Shown: positions 36,030 through 44,601 of the stretch, piece by piece
How the letters are laid out: every line of letters starts with the position of its first letter
How positions within the stretch are numbered: the first letter of the stretch is position 1
DNA from: Saccharothrix luteola
GTDB taxonomy: Bacteria; Actinomycetota; Actinomycetes; Mycobacteriales; Pseudonocardiaceae
Direction: 5' to 3'
DNA: 64,000 nt
Assembly: GCF_020859565.1 (NCBI RefSeq)
Contig: NZ_JAJHUO010000041.1
Span: forward strand, 1-64,000
Notes under the pieces: generated by a model
What the model was told of the DNA's origin: nothing
The model's input: only the letters and a program-made list of their open reading frames with translations
Databases searched by the model: none
Made by a program: the position numbers and the translations under genes

Positions 36030-36953
36030 ATGGAAGCAACCATCGAAGTCTCCGGGCTGCGCAAGCGGTACGGGCCGACCGTGGCGCTGGACGGGATGAC
36101 GTTCACCGTCACCCCGGGCAGGGTCACCGGCTTCGTCGGGCCCAACGGCGCGGGCAAGTCCACCACGATGCGGGTGATCCTGGGCCTCGACTCGGTCGAC
36201 GAGGGCCGCGCGCTGGTCGGCGGCCGGCCGTACCGGGCGCTGCGGCACCCGTTGCGGCAGGTCGGGTCGCTGCTGGACGCCTCGGCGCTGCAACCCAGCC
36301 GCACCGGCCGCAACCACCTGCTGTGGCTGGCCCACTCGCAGGGCCTCGGCGCGCGGCGGGTGGACGAGGTCGCCGAACGGGTCGGCCTGACCTCGGCGAT
36401 CCGGCGCAAGGCCGGCGGCTACTCGTTGGGCATGCGGCAGCGGCTCGGCATCGCGGCGGCGCTGCTCGGCGACCCACCGGTGCTCGTGCTGGACGAGCCG
36501 GTGAACGGCATGGACCCCGAGGGCATCCGGTGGGTGCGCGGTTTCCTGCGGTCGCTGGCGGCCGAGGGCCGGGCGGTGCTGGTGTCCAGCCACCTGATGA
36601 GCGAGTTGCAGGACACCGCCGACCACGTGGTGATCGTCGGCCGGGGCAAGGTCATCGCGGACGTCGGCGTGGCGGAGCTGATCGAGGCCGCGTCCGGTGA
36701 ACGGGTCACGGTGCGCACCAGCGCCCGCACGCCGGCGATGACGGCGCTGGCACGGGCGGGCGCGACGGTCGCCGTGACCGGCGCCGACACGCTCACCGTC
36801 ACCGGGCTGTCCGGTGAACGGGTGGTGGCGGTGCTCGGCGAGAACGCGGTGCCGTTCTCCGAGGTGTCGGCGCACCGCGCGTCCCTCGAAGAGGCGTACA
36901 TGGAGCTGACCAGGGACGCGGTCGAGTTCCACGCGGCCGAGGGAGCGCGATGA
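36030..36953 (+). CDS. ABC transporter ATP-binding protein
   Basis: A 307-residue nucleotide-binding subunit. Walker A is GPNGAGKSTTMRVILGL, the signature YSLGMRQRLGIAAALLG (SLGMRQR in place of LSGGQ, usual for bacitracin/lantibiotic-type exporters), Walker B VLVLDEPVNGMDPEG and the H-loop VSSHLMSELQ. The ATG is 7 nt after TAGCCT. It overlaps the first permease gene by 4 nt (ATGA), forming a three-gene operon with two different permeases. Divergent from two-component system 3. Confidence 0.94.
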   Translation: MEATIEVSGLRKRYGPTVALDGMTFTVTPGRVTGFVGPNGAGKSTTMRVILGLDSVDEGRALVGGRPYRALRHPLRQVGSLLDASALQPSRTGRNHLLWLAHSQGLGARRVDEVAERVGLTSAIRRKAGGYSLGMRQRLGIAAALLGDPPVLVLDEPVNGMDPEGIRWVRGFLRSLAAEGRAVLVSSHLMSELQDTADHVVIVGRGKVIADVGVAELIEAASGERVTVRTSARTPAMTALARAGATVAVTGADTLTVTGLSGERVVAVLGENAVPFSEVSAHRASLEEAYMELTRDAVEFHAAEGAR

Positions 36954-38467
36954 GCGGGCCGGACGGCTTCGGGCAGTTGCTGCGCGCCGAGTGGACGAAG
37001 CTGCGCACCGTGCGCGGCTGGGTGGTCGGCCTGATCGCGGCGGCGCTGGTGATCCTCCTGATGGGGTTGTTCGCCGCGGCGGCGAGCAACTTCTCGTGCA
37101 GCGGCCCGGACGGCGGGCCGTGCGCGGGCAGCACGCCGCCGACGGGTCCGGGCGGCGAGCCGGTCATCGACAACTTCTCGTTCGCGCACCAGGCGTTCAC
37201 CGGTGACGGCAGCATCACCGCCCGCGTGACGTCGCTGACCGCCGTGTCCGCTTCGGACGGTCAGGCGCCGGTCGAGGACACGCAGCCGTGGACCAAGGGC
37301 GGGATCATCATCAAGGCGAGCACCACGCCGGGATCGCCGTACGCCGCCTTGATGCTGACCGGCGGCCACGGGGTGCGGTTGCAGCACAACTTCACCGGCG
37401 ACGTCGCGGGCACGCTGCGCGCGACGTCGAGCTGGCTGCGCCTGACCCGGTCGGGTGACACGATCACCGGCCACGAGTCGCCCGACGGCGCGACCTGGCA
37501 CCTCGTCGGCGCGGTCACCCTGGCCGGGCTGCCGTCGACCGTGCGGGCCGGGCTGTTCGCGACCTCGCCGCACCACGAGGTGATCACCGAGTCGTTCGCC
37601 AGTGCCAGCGGCGAGAGCTACCCGACGCGGGCGACCGCCGAGTTCGACCGGATCGAACTCCAGGGTTCCTGGCCGGACCGGAAGTGGGTCGGTGACGACG
37701 TCGGCGGCCTGGGCGGGCCGCGCTCGGGTCCGGTCGGGTTCGAGGAGACCGCCGACGGCGTCACGGTGAGCGGGTCGGGCAACATCGCGCCCGTCGTGGC
37801 CGGGCGGGGCGGGCTCGGCAAGACGGTCGAGGGTCGGCTGGTCGGCGCGTTCGCCGGGCTGATCGCGGTCATCGTGGTCGCGGCGACGTTCATGACGTCG
37901 GAGTACCGGCGGGGCCTGATCCGCACGAGCCTCAGCGCCAGCCCGCGACGCGGCCGGGTGCTGGCGGCGAAGTCGGTGGTGATCGCGGGGGTCACGTTCG
38001 TCACCGCGCTGGCCGCGGCCCTGATCACGGTGCCGCTGGTCCGGGCGGTCGAGGTGGACAAGGGGTTCTTCCTGTTCACCGTGCCGACCGCGACCGAGCT
38101 GCGGGTGATCGTCGGCACGGCGGCGCTGCTCGCGGTGGCGGCGGTGCTCAGCCTGGCCGTCGGCACGGTGCTGCGGCGCAGCGCGGGTGCGGTGACGGTG
38201 GTGATCGTGGCGATCGTGCTGCCGTACATCCTGGCGATCGCGTCCGTGCTGCCGACCGGGCCGTCGGACTGGCTGCTGCGGGTGACGCCCGCCGCCGCGT
38301 TCGCCGTCCAGCAGAGCTTGCCCGAGTACCAGCAGGTCACGGCGAACTACGCGCCCGCCGACGGCTACTTCCCGTTGAGCCCGCTGGGCGGGTTCGCGGT
38401 GCTGTGCGGCTACACGGCGGTCGCGCTGGGTGTGGCGTTCTACGTGCTGCGGAGGAGGGACGCGTGA
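36950..38467 (+). CDS. ABC-2 type permease with large extracellular beta domain
   Basis: A 505-residue membrane protein. TM1 (about residues 20-46, WVVGLIAAALVILLMGLFAAAA) is followed by an extracytoplasmic segment of about 240 residues, then five more membrane helices. The inserted part (GIIIKASTTPGSPYAALMLTGGHGVRLQHNF, SSWLRLTRSGDTITGHESPDGATWHLVG, LPSTVRAGLFATSPHHE) looks like a DUF1349/concanavalin-like beta-sandwich, more usual in glycan-binding enzymes. Thus the permease may sense or capture a sugar-containing molecule. TSEYRRGLIRTSLSASPRRGRVLAAKSVV marks the ABC-2 core. It overlaps the ATPase gene by 4 nt and the next permease gene by 4 nt. Confidence 0.9.
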   Translation: MSGPDGFGQLLRAEWTKLRTVRGWVVGLIAAALVILLMGLFAAAASNFSCSGPDGGPCAGSTPPTGPGGEPVIDNFSFAHQAFTGDGSITARVTSLTAVSASDGQAPVEDTQPWTKGGIIIKASTTPGSPYAALMLTGGHGVRLQHNFTGDVAGTLRATSSWLRLTRSGDTITGHESPDGATWHLVGAVTLAGLPSTVRAGLFATSPHHEVITESFASASGESYPTRATAEFDRIELQGSWPDRKWVGDDVGGLGGPRSGPVGFEETADGVTVSGSGNIAPVVAGRGGLGKTVEGRLVGAFAGLIAVIVVAATFMTSEYRRGLIRTSLSASPRRGRVLAAKSVVIAGVTFVTALAAALITVPLVRAVEVDKGFFLFTVPTATELRVIVGTAALLAVAAVLSLAVGTVLRRSAGAVTVVIVAIVLPYILAIASVLPTGPSDWLLRVTPAAAFAVQQSLPEYQQVTANYAPADGYFPLSPLGGFAVLCGYTAVALGVAFYVLRRRDA

Positions 38468-39207
38468 AGGAAGCGCTGCACGTGGAGTGGACGAAGCTGC
38501 GCACGGTGGCGGGCACGGCGTGGTTGCTGGCCGCCGTGGTGCTGCTGACCGCGGCGCTGAGCGTGGCGGCGTCGGTCGCCTGCGCCGACACGGGGTGCGG
38601 TGATCCGGCGAAGACCAGCCTGACCGGGATCGCGTTCGGCCAGGCCGTGGTCGCCGTGCTGGCGGTGCTCGCGGTGGGCGGCGAGTACAGCACGGGGATG
38701 ATCCGGGTGACGTTCGCCGCGCTGCCGCGCCGGTCGACCGTGCTGGCGGCGAAGGCGGCCGTGCTCGGTGCGCTGGTGCTGGTGGCGGGCGCGGCGGCGG
38801 TGCTCGTGTCGGTGCTGGCGGGGCGGGGCGTCCTGTCGGAGGTCGCGGTGCTGTCGTTGGCGGACGGCCCGGTGCTGCGCGCGGCCGTCGGCTCCGTGCT
38901 CTACCTGGTGCTGGTCGGGCTGCTGAGCCTGGGCGTGGCCGTCGTGGTGCGTGACGCGGCGGCGGCCATCGGGGTGGTGCTCGGGCTGCTGTACCTGTTC
39001 CCGATCGTGGCCGCGGTGGTGTCCGATCCGGACTGGGTCAAGCGCTTGCAGCGGATCAGCCCGATGACGGCGGGGCTGGCGGTGCAGGCCACCACGGACG
39101 TCGGGAGCCTGCCGATCAGCCCGTGGGCGGGTCTGGGCGTGCTCGGGCTGTGGGCGGCCGGCGCGCTCCTGGTCGGCGGTCTGGTGCTCAGGCTGCGTGA
39201 CGCCTAG
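38464..39207 (+). CDS. ABC-2 type permease, small
   Basis: A 247-residue permease with six hydrophobic segments and the sequence GGEYSTGMIRVTFAALPRRSTVLAAKAAVLG, paralogous to the core of the preceding permease but without its extracellular domain. The GTG at 38464 overlaps the upstream TGA (GTGA). The two probably form a heterodimer with the shared ATPase. Its TAG stop lies in a CTAG tetramer (39204-39207) shared with the stop of the convergent gene. Confidence 0.92.
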   Translation: MKEALHVEWTKLRTVAGTAWLLAAVVLLTAALSVAASVACADTGCGDPAKTSLTGIAFGQAVVAVLAVLAVGGEYSTGMIRVTFAALPRRSTVLAAKAAVLGALVLVAGAAAVLVSVLAGRGVLSEVAVLSLADGPVLRAAVGSVLYLVLVGLLSLGVAVVVRDAAAAIGVVLGLLYLFPIVAAVVSDPDWVKRLQRISPMTAGLAVQATTDVGSLPISPWAGLGVLGLWAAGALLVGGLVLRLRDA

Positions 39208-39578
39208 GCCTTGGTCGGCCGGGGCAGCAGCAGGTGCACGGCGAAGCCCGCCAGGACCGTCAGGACCACCTGGTAGAGGATCGAGAGCCGCGGGTCGCCG
39301 CCGACGGTGAACACCGCGTCCAGCCCGGTCGTCGCCACGCCGGCCAGGGTGAGCAGGCCGGTCACGTGCCAGCCGAAGAAGCCCGCCGCCCAGGCGACCA
39401 GCGGCCAGCGGTTGCGGTCGGGGCGGAGCAGGACCAGGTAGGTGGAGAACGCGGCGACGGCGTTGAAGAACAGTCCGACGACCATGAGCTCGGCCACGTC
39501 GCCGGACAGCACCGTCGACGCCGCCTGGGTGATGACGAGCACGAACATCGACCAGCACCCGACCCGGATTTTGTCCAC
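39204..39578 (-). CDS. Small membrane protein, unknown function
   Basis: A 124-residue protein with four hydrophobic segments (residues ~10-30, 34-52, 60-80, 98-118) and no recognised motif. The GTG at 39578 follows TAGCAT by 7 nt on the minus strand, indicating a leaderless message. Its stop shares the CTAG tetramer with the convergent permease gene. The neighbours do not suggest a role. Confidence 0.8.
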   Translation of the reverse strand: MDKIRVGCWSMFVLVITQAASTVLSGDVAELMVVGLFFNAVAAFSTYLVLLRPDRNRWPLVAWAAGFFGWHVTGLLTLAGVATTGLDAVFTVGGDPRLSILYQVVLTVLAGFAVHLLLPRPTKA

Positions 39579-39667
39579 GGCGCGGATGCTAGGGCACGGC
39601 TCCTACCCTGACGGCGGCCGACCGCTGGTCGTGCACGTCGCCGTCGGGTGATCGATACGCTGACCGG

Positions 39668-40786
39668 ATGCGTGTCTTGTTCACCTTCATCGGCGGGTTG
39701 GGCCACTTCCAGCCGTTGGTGCCGTTCGCCTCGGCCGTGGCCGCCGCCGGGCACACCGTGGCGGTCGCGGCCGGGCCGAACCGGCGCGAGGCGGTCGAGG
39801 CCGCCGGGTTCACCGCGATCGGAGTCGGTGCGGAGGGAGGGCCCGAGCCCTCGCGGGTCGGGCCGCTGCTCGCGCCCGACCGGGAGCGGGACGACCAGGA
39901 GCTGCGGGACGGGTTCGTGCGGCGGGGCGCGGCCGAGCGGGTGCCGCTGTACCTGGAGCTGTTCGAGCGGTGGCGGCCGGACGTGGTGGTGTGCGAGGAA
40001 GTGGACTTCGGCAGCGTGCTCGCGGCCGAGAAGCTCGGGTTGCCCTACGCGAACGTGCAGGTCATCGCGTCGGGCGCGTTCGTGCGGCCGGCGGTGGTCG
40101 GCGAGCCGATCGGCGAGCTGCGCGCCGGGCTCGGCCTGCCGCCCGACCCGGACCTGGTGATGCGGCACCGGCGGCTGCTGCTGTCGCCGTTCCCGCCGAG
40201 CTTCCGCGATCCGGCGTTCCCCTTGCCGGACACGGCTTTCCCGATCCGCCCGCCGGTGGGTCCCATCGGCCGGTCGGACCCGCCGACCGTGTACTTCACC
40301 CTGGGCACGGCGTTCAACGCCGAGTCCGGCGACCTGTTCTCGCGGGTGCTGGCGGGGTTGCGCGACCTGCCGGTGGACGTGATCGCCACGGTGGGCCGGC
40401 ACCTCGACCCGGCCGCGTTCGGCCCGCAGCGGCCGGGTGTGCGCGTCGAGCGCTACGTGCCGCAGGAAACGGTGCTGCCGCGCTGCGACCTGGTGATCTC
40501 GCACGGCGGCTCGGGCAGCGTCGTCGGGGCGCTGGCGCACGGCCTGCCGACCGTGCTGCTGCCGTTGGGCGCCGACCAGCCGCAGAACGCCGAGCAGTGC
40601 GCGCGGCTGGGCGTGGGCCGGGTGCTGGACCCCGTCGCCGCCACGCCGGAGGACGTGCGGGCCGCGGTCGCGGAGGTGTTGGCGGATCCCGGTTACCGGC
40701 CGGCGGCGGCACGCGTGCGGGCGGAGATGCTCGACCTGCCCGAACCCGCGCGGGCGGTGCCGTTGCTGGAGCGGCTGGTCGGCTGA
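39668..40786 (+). CDS. GT1-family glycosyltransferase (MGT/EryCIII-like)
   Basis: A 372-residue GT-B fold transferase. The acceptor half starts MRVLFTFIGGLGHFQPLVPFASAVAAAGHTVAVAAG, and the nucleotide-sugar half carries PPTVYFTLGTAFN and the sugar-donor motif CDLVISHGGSGSVVGALAHGLPTVLLPLGADQPQNAEQCARLGVG. This pattern is that of macrolide- and polyketide-modifying glycosyltransferases and resistance MGTs. The ATG at 39668 follows TACGCT by 6 nt, again leaderless-like. No natural-product cluster surrounds it, so an inactivating or self-protective role is possible. It ends immediately before the stop of the convergent regulator. Confidence 0.92.
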   Translation: MRVLFTFIGGLGHFQPLVPFASAVAAAGHTVAVAAGPNRREAVEAAGFTAIGVGAEGGPEPSRVGPLLAPDRERDDQELRDGFVRRGAAERVPLYLELFERWRPDVVVCEEVDFGSVLAAEKLGLPYANVQVIASGAFVRPAVVGEPIGELRAGLGLPPDPDLVMRHRRLLLSPFPPSFRDPAFPLPDTAFPIRPPVGPIGRSDPPTVYFTLGTAFNAESGDLFSRVLAGLRDLPVDVIATVGRHLDPAAFGPQRPGVRVERYVPQETVLPRCDLVISHGGSGSVVGALAHGLPTVLLPLGADQPQNAEQCARLGVGRVLDPVAATPEDVRAAVAEVLADPGYRPAAARVRAEMLDLPEPARAVPLLERLVG

Positions 40787-41494
40787 CTACCCGGTCCGGT
40801 CGCGGTTGCCCGTCGGCACGATGAGCCCGCTCTCGTAGGCGACCACGACGGCCTGCGCGCGGCTGGACAGGGCCAGCTTGCCCATCATCCGCTTGACGTG
40901 CGTCTTCACCGTCGCCTCGCTGAGCACCAGGCGTTGGGCGATCTGGGCGTTGGTCAGCCCGTTGCCGACCAGGCGCAGCACCTCGGTCTCCCGGGCGGTC
41001 AGGGCGGCCAGTTGCGGCGCGCCGACGGCGGTGGCTCGGTGGTGCTGGGCGTAGGTCTCGATCAGCCGGTGGGTGATGTGCGGCGCGACCAGGATGTCGC
41101 CGGCGGCGATGGTGCGGACGGCGGAGATGATCCGCTCCGGCGGGGTGTCCTTGACCAGGAAACCGGACGCGCCCTCGCCCAACGCGGTGTAGACGTACTC
41201 GGGCAGGTCGAACGTGGTCAGCACGACGATCCGGGGCGGCTCCGCCCGGTCGGGGTCGGCGGCGCGGTCGCGGTGGGCGGCCAGGACCTGGCGGGTGGCG
41301 GCGATCCCGTCCAAGACCGGCATCCGGATGTCCATCAGGATCACGTCCGGCGAGGTCCGGGCGGCCAGCGCCACGGCCTGCCCGCCGTCGGCGGCCTCGC
41401 CCACGACCTCGAAGCCCGGCGCGGCCGTGAACAGGGCGACCAGGCCGGCCCGGATGAGCGCCTGGTCGTCGGCGATGAGCACGCGGATCGTCAC
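40787..41494 (-). CDS. NarL/FixJ-family response regulator (system 4)
   Basis: A 235-residue regulator with receiver IRVLIADDQALIRAGLVALF, acceptor Asp in DVILMDIRMPVLDG, Thr in VVLTTFDLPEYV, Lys in FLVKDTPPERI, and LuxR-type HTH LTARETEVLRLVGNGLTNAQIAQRLVLSEATVKTHVKRMMGKL. A short insertion (AAHRDRAADPDRAEPPR) lengthens the receiver's alpha4-beta4 area. GTG at 41494 overlaps the kinase stop by 4 nt. The likely target is the divergent serine hydrolase gene at 42742. Confidence 0.95.
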   Translation of the reverse strand: MTIRVLIADDQALIRAGLVALFTAAPGFEVVGEAADGGQAVALAARTSPDVILMDIRMPVLDGIAATRQVLAAHRDRAADPDRAEPPRIVVLTTFDLPEYVYTALGEGASGFLVKDTPPERIISAVRTIAAGDILVAPHITHRLIETYAQHHRATAVGAPQLAALTARETEVLRLVGNGLTNAQIAQRLVLSEATVKTHVKRMMGKLALSSRAQAVVVAYESGLIVPTGNRDRTG

Positions 41495-42660
41495 CGGGCC
41501 GCCACCTCCCCCATGGGCAGCCGCAGGACCACGCCGAACCCGCCCTCCGCCGTCGGGCCGGCGGTGAGCACGCCCCCGTACAGCTCGGCGCGTTCCCGCA
41601 TCCCGCGGATGCCGTGCGGCTGGTGGTCCGGGCCCGACGCGACCCGCGCCGCCCGTCCGTTGTCGGTCACCTTCAGCACCAACGTCTGCTCGCCGTAGTC
41701 GACGTCGATCCGCGCCTCGGCCCGCCCCGCGTGCTTGAGCACGTTGGTCAACGACTCCTGCACCACCCGGTAAGCGCACAGGTCCGGCCCCGGTTGCAGC
41801 TCGCGGACCTCGCCGCTGATCACCACGTCGACCGGCAACCCCGCACCCCGGGCACGTTCCACCAGCTCCTCGAGCGCCGCCAACCCGGGTTGCGGCCGGT
41901 AGTCGTCGTCGTGGTCCACGCGCAGCACGTCGAGCAGGCGGCGCATCTCGGTCAACGCCTCACGGCTCGTGTCGCCGACCGTGGTGATCGCCTTGCGCGC
42001 GGTCGCCAGGTCGGTGTCCAGCACGTACCCCGCGACACCGGCCTGCAACGAGATCACCGACATGTGGTGCGCGACGATGTCGTGCAGCTCGCGCGCGATG
42101 CGCACCCGCTCGTCCGCCACCGCCCGCGCCGCCTCCTCCGCCAACCGCTCGGCCCGCCGGGCCCACCGCTTCGTGCCCTCCCCCAGCATCCACGCGCCCG
42201 ACACGACCAGCACCGACTGCGCCACCTCCGACCACACGACCACGTCGGGCAGCCCGAGGAACGCCAGCACGACCACGGCCACCGCCGCCAGGAACACGAC
42301 CGCGGCCACGAGCCGGGACCGCAGCGTGGCCACGGTGAACATGCCCACCAGCGCGCCGAGGCCGCCGCTGGGCAGGCCGCCGAACCCGACCACGCCGTAG
42401 CACGCCAACGCGCCCAGCATCACCGCCATGGTGGCCACCGGCGCGAGCTGGCGCAGCGCGATCGGCGCGACGGTCAGCCCACCCACCACGTACGCCGCCC
42501 AGTCGGAGCCGCCGCCGGTCTGGCTCACCGTGGTCGCCACCGTCAACGACGTCAGCACCACCGCGAGCAGCAGGTCGAGCCGGATCGGCTTGATCGTGGC
42601 CAACACCGGTCCAAAGTAGTCGCGCGCCGGGACCTCCGTCGCCACCCCGCGGGTGGACAC
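41491..42660 (-). CDS. Sensor histidine kinase, HisKA_3 type (system 4)
   Basis: A 389-residue kinase. Residues ~25-160 hold four to five membrane segments. The phospho-acceptor box is VRIARELHDIVAHHMSVISLQAGVAGYVL, the N-box VVQESLTNVLKHAG, and the G-box HGIRGMRERAELYGG. The GTG at 42660 lies 4 bp from a perfect 18-bp palindrome (42665-42682). It is coupled to the system 4 regulator and divergent from a secreted serine hydrolase, with which it may form a cell-wall sensing pair; this is inferred. Confidence 0.94.
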   Translation of the reverse strand: MSTRGVATEVPARDYFGPVLATIKPIRLDLLLAVVLTSLTVATTVSQTGGGSDWAAYVVGGLTVAPIALRQLAPVATMAVMLGALACYGVVGFGGLPSGGLGALVGMFTVATLRSRLVAAVVFLAAVAVVVLAFLGLPDVVVWSEVAQSVLVVSGAWMLGEGTKRWARRAERLAEEAARAVADERVRIARELHDIVAHHMSVISLQAGVAGYVLDTDLATARKAITTVGDTSREALTEMRRLLDVLRVDHDDDYRPQPGLAALEELVERARGAGLPVDVVISGEVRELQPGPDLCAYRVVQESLTNVLKHAGRAEARIDVDYGEQTLVLKVTDNGRAARVASGPDHQPHGIRGMRERAELYGGVLTAGPTAEGGFGVVLRLPMGEVAAR

Positions 42661-42664
42661 CCCG

Positions 42665-42682
42665 CTACCCCCACGGGGGTAG
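42665..42682. promoter_or_regulatory. Perfect palindrome between kinase and serine hydrolase
   Basis: CTACCCCCACGGGGGTAG, 8-bp arms with a 2-bp centre, adjacent to the kinase GTG and about 46 bp upstream of the TAACGT -10 of the divergent hydrolase gene. It is a likely binding site for the NarL-type regulator of system 4. Confidence 0.6.
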
Positions 42683-42741
42683 GCCGAGATGCCGTCGTGG
42701 GGCGACGCGCCGACCCGACGCGGCCCCTAACGTTCGGTGAC

Positions 42742-43926
42742 ATGAAACGACTCTGCGCGACAGCGGTGGTCGCGGCGCTCGTCCTCGCCACCGCGGGCAC
42801 GGCCGACGCCCACACCGGCACCACCACCCTCCAGCGGCACGCCGACGCGTTGCCGGCGCAGGGCGCGCCCGGCGTGCTGGTCGAAGTGGACACCCCGCGC
42901 GGCGACGTGCGGGTGCGCAGCGGTCACGGCGACGTCGACCGGCGCACGCCCGTGCCGTGGCAGGCGAAGTTCCGCATCGGCAGCTTCACCAAGACGTTCG
43001 TGGCGGCGACCGTGCTGCACCTGGTCGGCGAGGGCCGGATGTCCCTGGACGACACCGTCGAGCGGTGGCTGCCCGGTGTCGTCGCCGGCCACGGCAACGA
43101 CGGCGCGAAGATCACCGTGCGGCACCTGTTGCAGCACACCAGCGGCCTGGTCGACTACGTCGGCGAGATGCCGGAGCTGTTCCTGGAGGAGGGGTTCGCG
43201 AACGCCCGGTTCCGGACCTACCGGCCGGAGCAACTGGTCGCGCTCGCCGTGCGGCGGCAGCCGGACTTCCAGCCGGGCGAGCGGTGGAAGTACTCCAACA
43301 CCGGCTACGTCCTGGCCGGGATGATCATCCAACGGGTCACCGGCAACACCTGGCAGCACGAGGTGCGCACGCGCGTCGTCGAGCCGCTCAGCCTGCGCGA
43401 CACCCACCTGCCGGGCACGTCGCCGTTCCTGCCGCGGCCGCACGCCACGGCGTACGAGCGGTTCCCCGAGAAGGGCCTGGAAGCCGACCCGGAGGACCCG
43501 CGGTACGGCCGAGCGGTCGACGTGACCTATTACAACCCGTCCTGGGGCGGCGCGGCCGGCGACATGATCAGCACCACCGAGGACGGCAACGAGTTCCTCA
43601 AGGCGCTGATCGGCGGCAAGGTGCTGCGGCCCGCGCAGCTCGCCGAGATGACGAGGACGGTGCCCGCGCCGGAGTTGGACGAGGCGTGGGCGGGTGCCGC
43701 GTACGGGCTCGGTCTCATGCGGATCCCGAGCTCGTGCGGCGGCTACTGGTCGCACGGCGGCGACATCCCCGGCTTCAAGACCCGCAACGGCGTGACGCCG
43801 GACGGCGGGCGCAGCGTGATGGTGTCGATCAACACCGACTCGATGGTGGCCGAGCCCGGCGCGCCCGAGCTGGACCAGGAGGTCACCAAGGACCTCGTCG
43901 ACCACGCGCTCTGCGGTCCGAAGTAG
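42742..43926 (+). CDS. Secreted serine hydrolase, D-Ala-D-Ala-carboxypeptidase-like
   Basis: A 394-residue serine-type carboxypeptidase or class C beta-lactamase relative. The signal peptide (MKRLCATAVVAALVLATAGTADA) precedes the active-site motifs SxxK (SFTK in RIGSFTKTFVAATVLHL), YSN (in WKYSNTGYVLAGMIIQ) and SHGGD (YWSHGGDIPGF, taking the KTG position). The ATG follows TAACGT by 8 nt. Its leader resembles that of the other serine hydrolase at 7989. It is divergent from system 4, and a bidirectional terminator follows. Probable role is trimming peptidoglycan peptides or a related ester/amide; substrate not proven. Confidence 0.93.
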   Translation: MKRLCATAVVAALVLATAGTADAHTGTTTLQRHADALPAQGAPGVLVEVDTPRGDVRVRSGHGDVDRRTPVPWQAKFRIGSFTKTFVAATVLHLVGEGRMSLDDTVERWLPGVVAGHGNDGAKITVRHLLQHTSGLVDYVGEMPELFLEEGFANARFRTYRPEQLVALAVRRQPDFQPGERWKYSNTGYVLAGMIIQRVTGNTWQHEVRTRVVEPLSLRDTHLPGTSPFLPRPHATAYERFPEKGLEADPEDPRYGRAVDVTYYNPSWGGAAGDMISTTEDGNEFLKALIGGKVLRPAQLAEMTRTVPAPELDEAWAGAAYGLGLMRIPSSCGGYWSHGGDIPGFKTRNGVTPDGGRSVMVSINTDSMVAEPGAPELDQEVTKDLVDHALCGPK

Positions 43927-43934
43927 ACCCGGGA

Positions 43935-43969
43935 CGGCGGTGGGGCGCCCGCGTGGTGCCCCACCGCCG
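43935..43969. terminator. Bidirectional terminator between convergent genes
   Basis: CGGCGGTGGGGC (43935-43946) and GCCCCACCGCCG (43958-43969) form a perfect 12-bp stem with an 11-nt loop. It lies between the hydrolase stop and the convergent regulator stop. Confidence 0.85.
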
Positions 43970-43971
43970 GT

Positions 43972-44601
43972 TCACGTCCGCGTGGCGGCCCCCCCCCAAA
44001 ACGCCCCCCCCACCCGGGGCCGCCCACCCAGCTTGGCCAGGATGCGGCTCACGTACGTCTTGATCGTGGCCTCGCTCATGTGCACGCGGCGGCCCACCTC
44101 GGCGTTCGACAGCCCTTCCGCGACCAGCGCGACGATGTCCGACTCGCGCGGCGTGAGCGCGGCCAGCCGGCGTGCCGCGTCCTCGTCGCGCCCGTCCACC
44201 GCGACCATCCCGAGCACGTGCCGCGCCACGGCGGGCGACAGGTACGCCTCACCGGCGTGCACGGCCCGCACCGCGCGGATCAGCTCGTCCGGCGCGCAGT
44301 TCTTCAGCACGAACCCGTCGACCCCCTGCCGCAGCGCCAGCCGGACGTTGGCCTCGTCGCCGAACGCGGTCAGCACCACCACTCGCGGTCCGCTCAACGC
44401 CGCAGCCGCGGCCAGGCCGCCCATCACCGGCATGGCGAGGTCGAGCAGCGCCACGTCCACGCGGTGCCGGCGGGCGGCGTCCACCGCTTCGCGGCCGTCG
44501 GCCGCCACCGCGACCACGTCGAGGTCGCCCGCCGACTCCAGCACCGCCCGGATGCCCGCGGTGATCAGCGGCTCGTCGTCGGCGATCAGCACCTTGATCA
44601 C
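43972..44601 (-). CDS. NarL/FixJ-family response regulator (system 5), C-terminus unusual
   Basis: A 209-residue regulator. The receiver is IKVLIADDEPLITAGIRAVL with acceptor Asp in VDVALLDLAMPVMGG, Thr in VVLTAFGDEANV and Lys in FVLKNCAPDEL. The HTH reads LTPRESDIVALVAEGLSNAEVGRRVHMSEATIKTYVSRILAKLG. The last 17 residues (GRPRVGGAFWGGAATRT) break from the family pattern (N-R-V-Q-x-A...), and the DNA there has G-runs of up to nine on the coding strand. The tail may be mis-sequenced or mutated; its length still fits. GTG at 44601 overlaps the kinase stop by 4 nt. Confidence 0.88.
   Translation of the reverse strand: MIKVLIADDEPLITAGIRAVLESAGDLDVVAVAADGREAVDAARRHRVDVALLDLAMPVMGGLAAAAALSGPRVVVLTAFGDEANVRLALRQGVDGFVLKNCAPDELIRAVRAVHAGEAYLSPAVARHVLGMVAVDGRDEDAARRLAALTPRESDIVALVAEGLSNAEVGRRVHMSEATIKTYVSRILAKLGGRPRVGGAFWGGAATRT

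Noticed and set aside
43972..44601. Calling regulator 5 a frameshifted pseudogene
   Set aside because: The frame is open through to a stop at about the normal length; substitution or base-calling error fits better than an indel, so it is kept as a gene with a warning.
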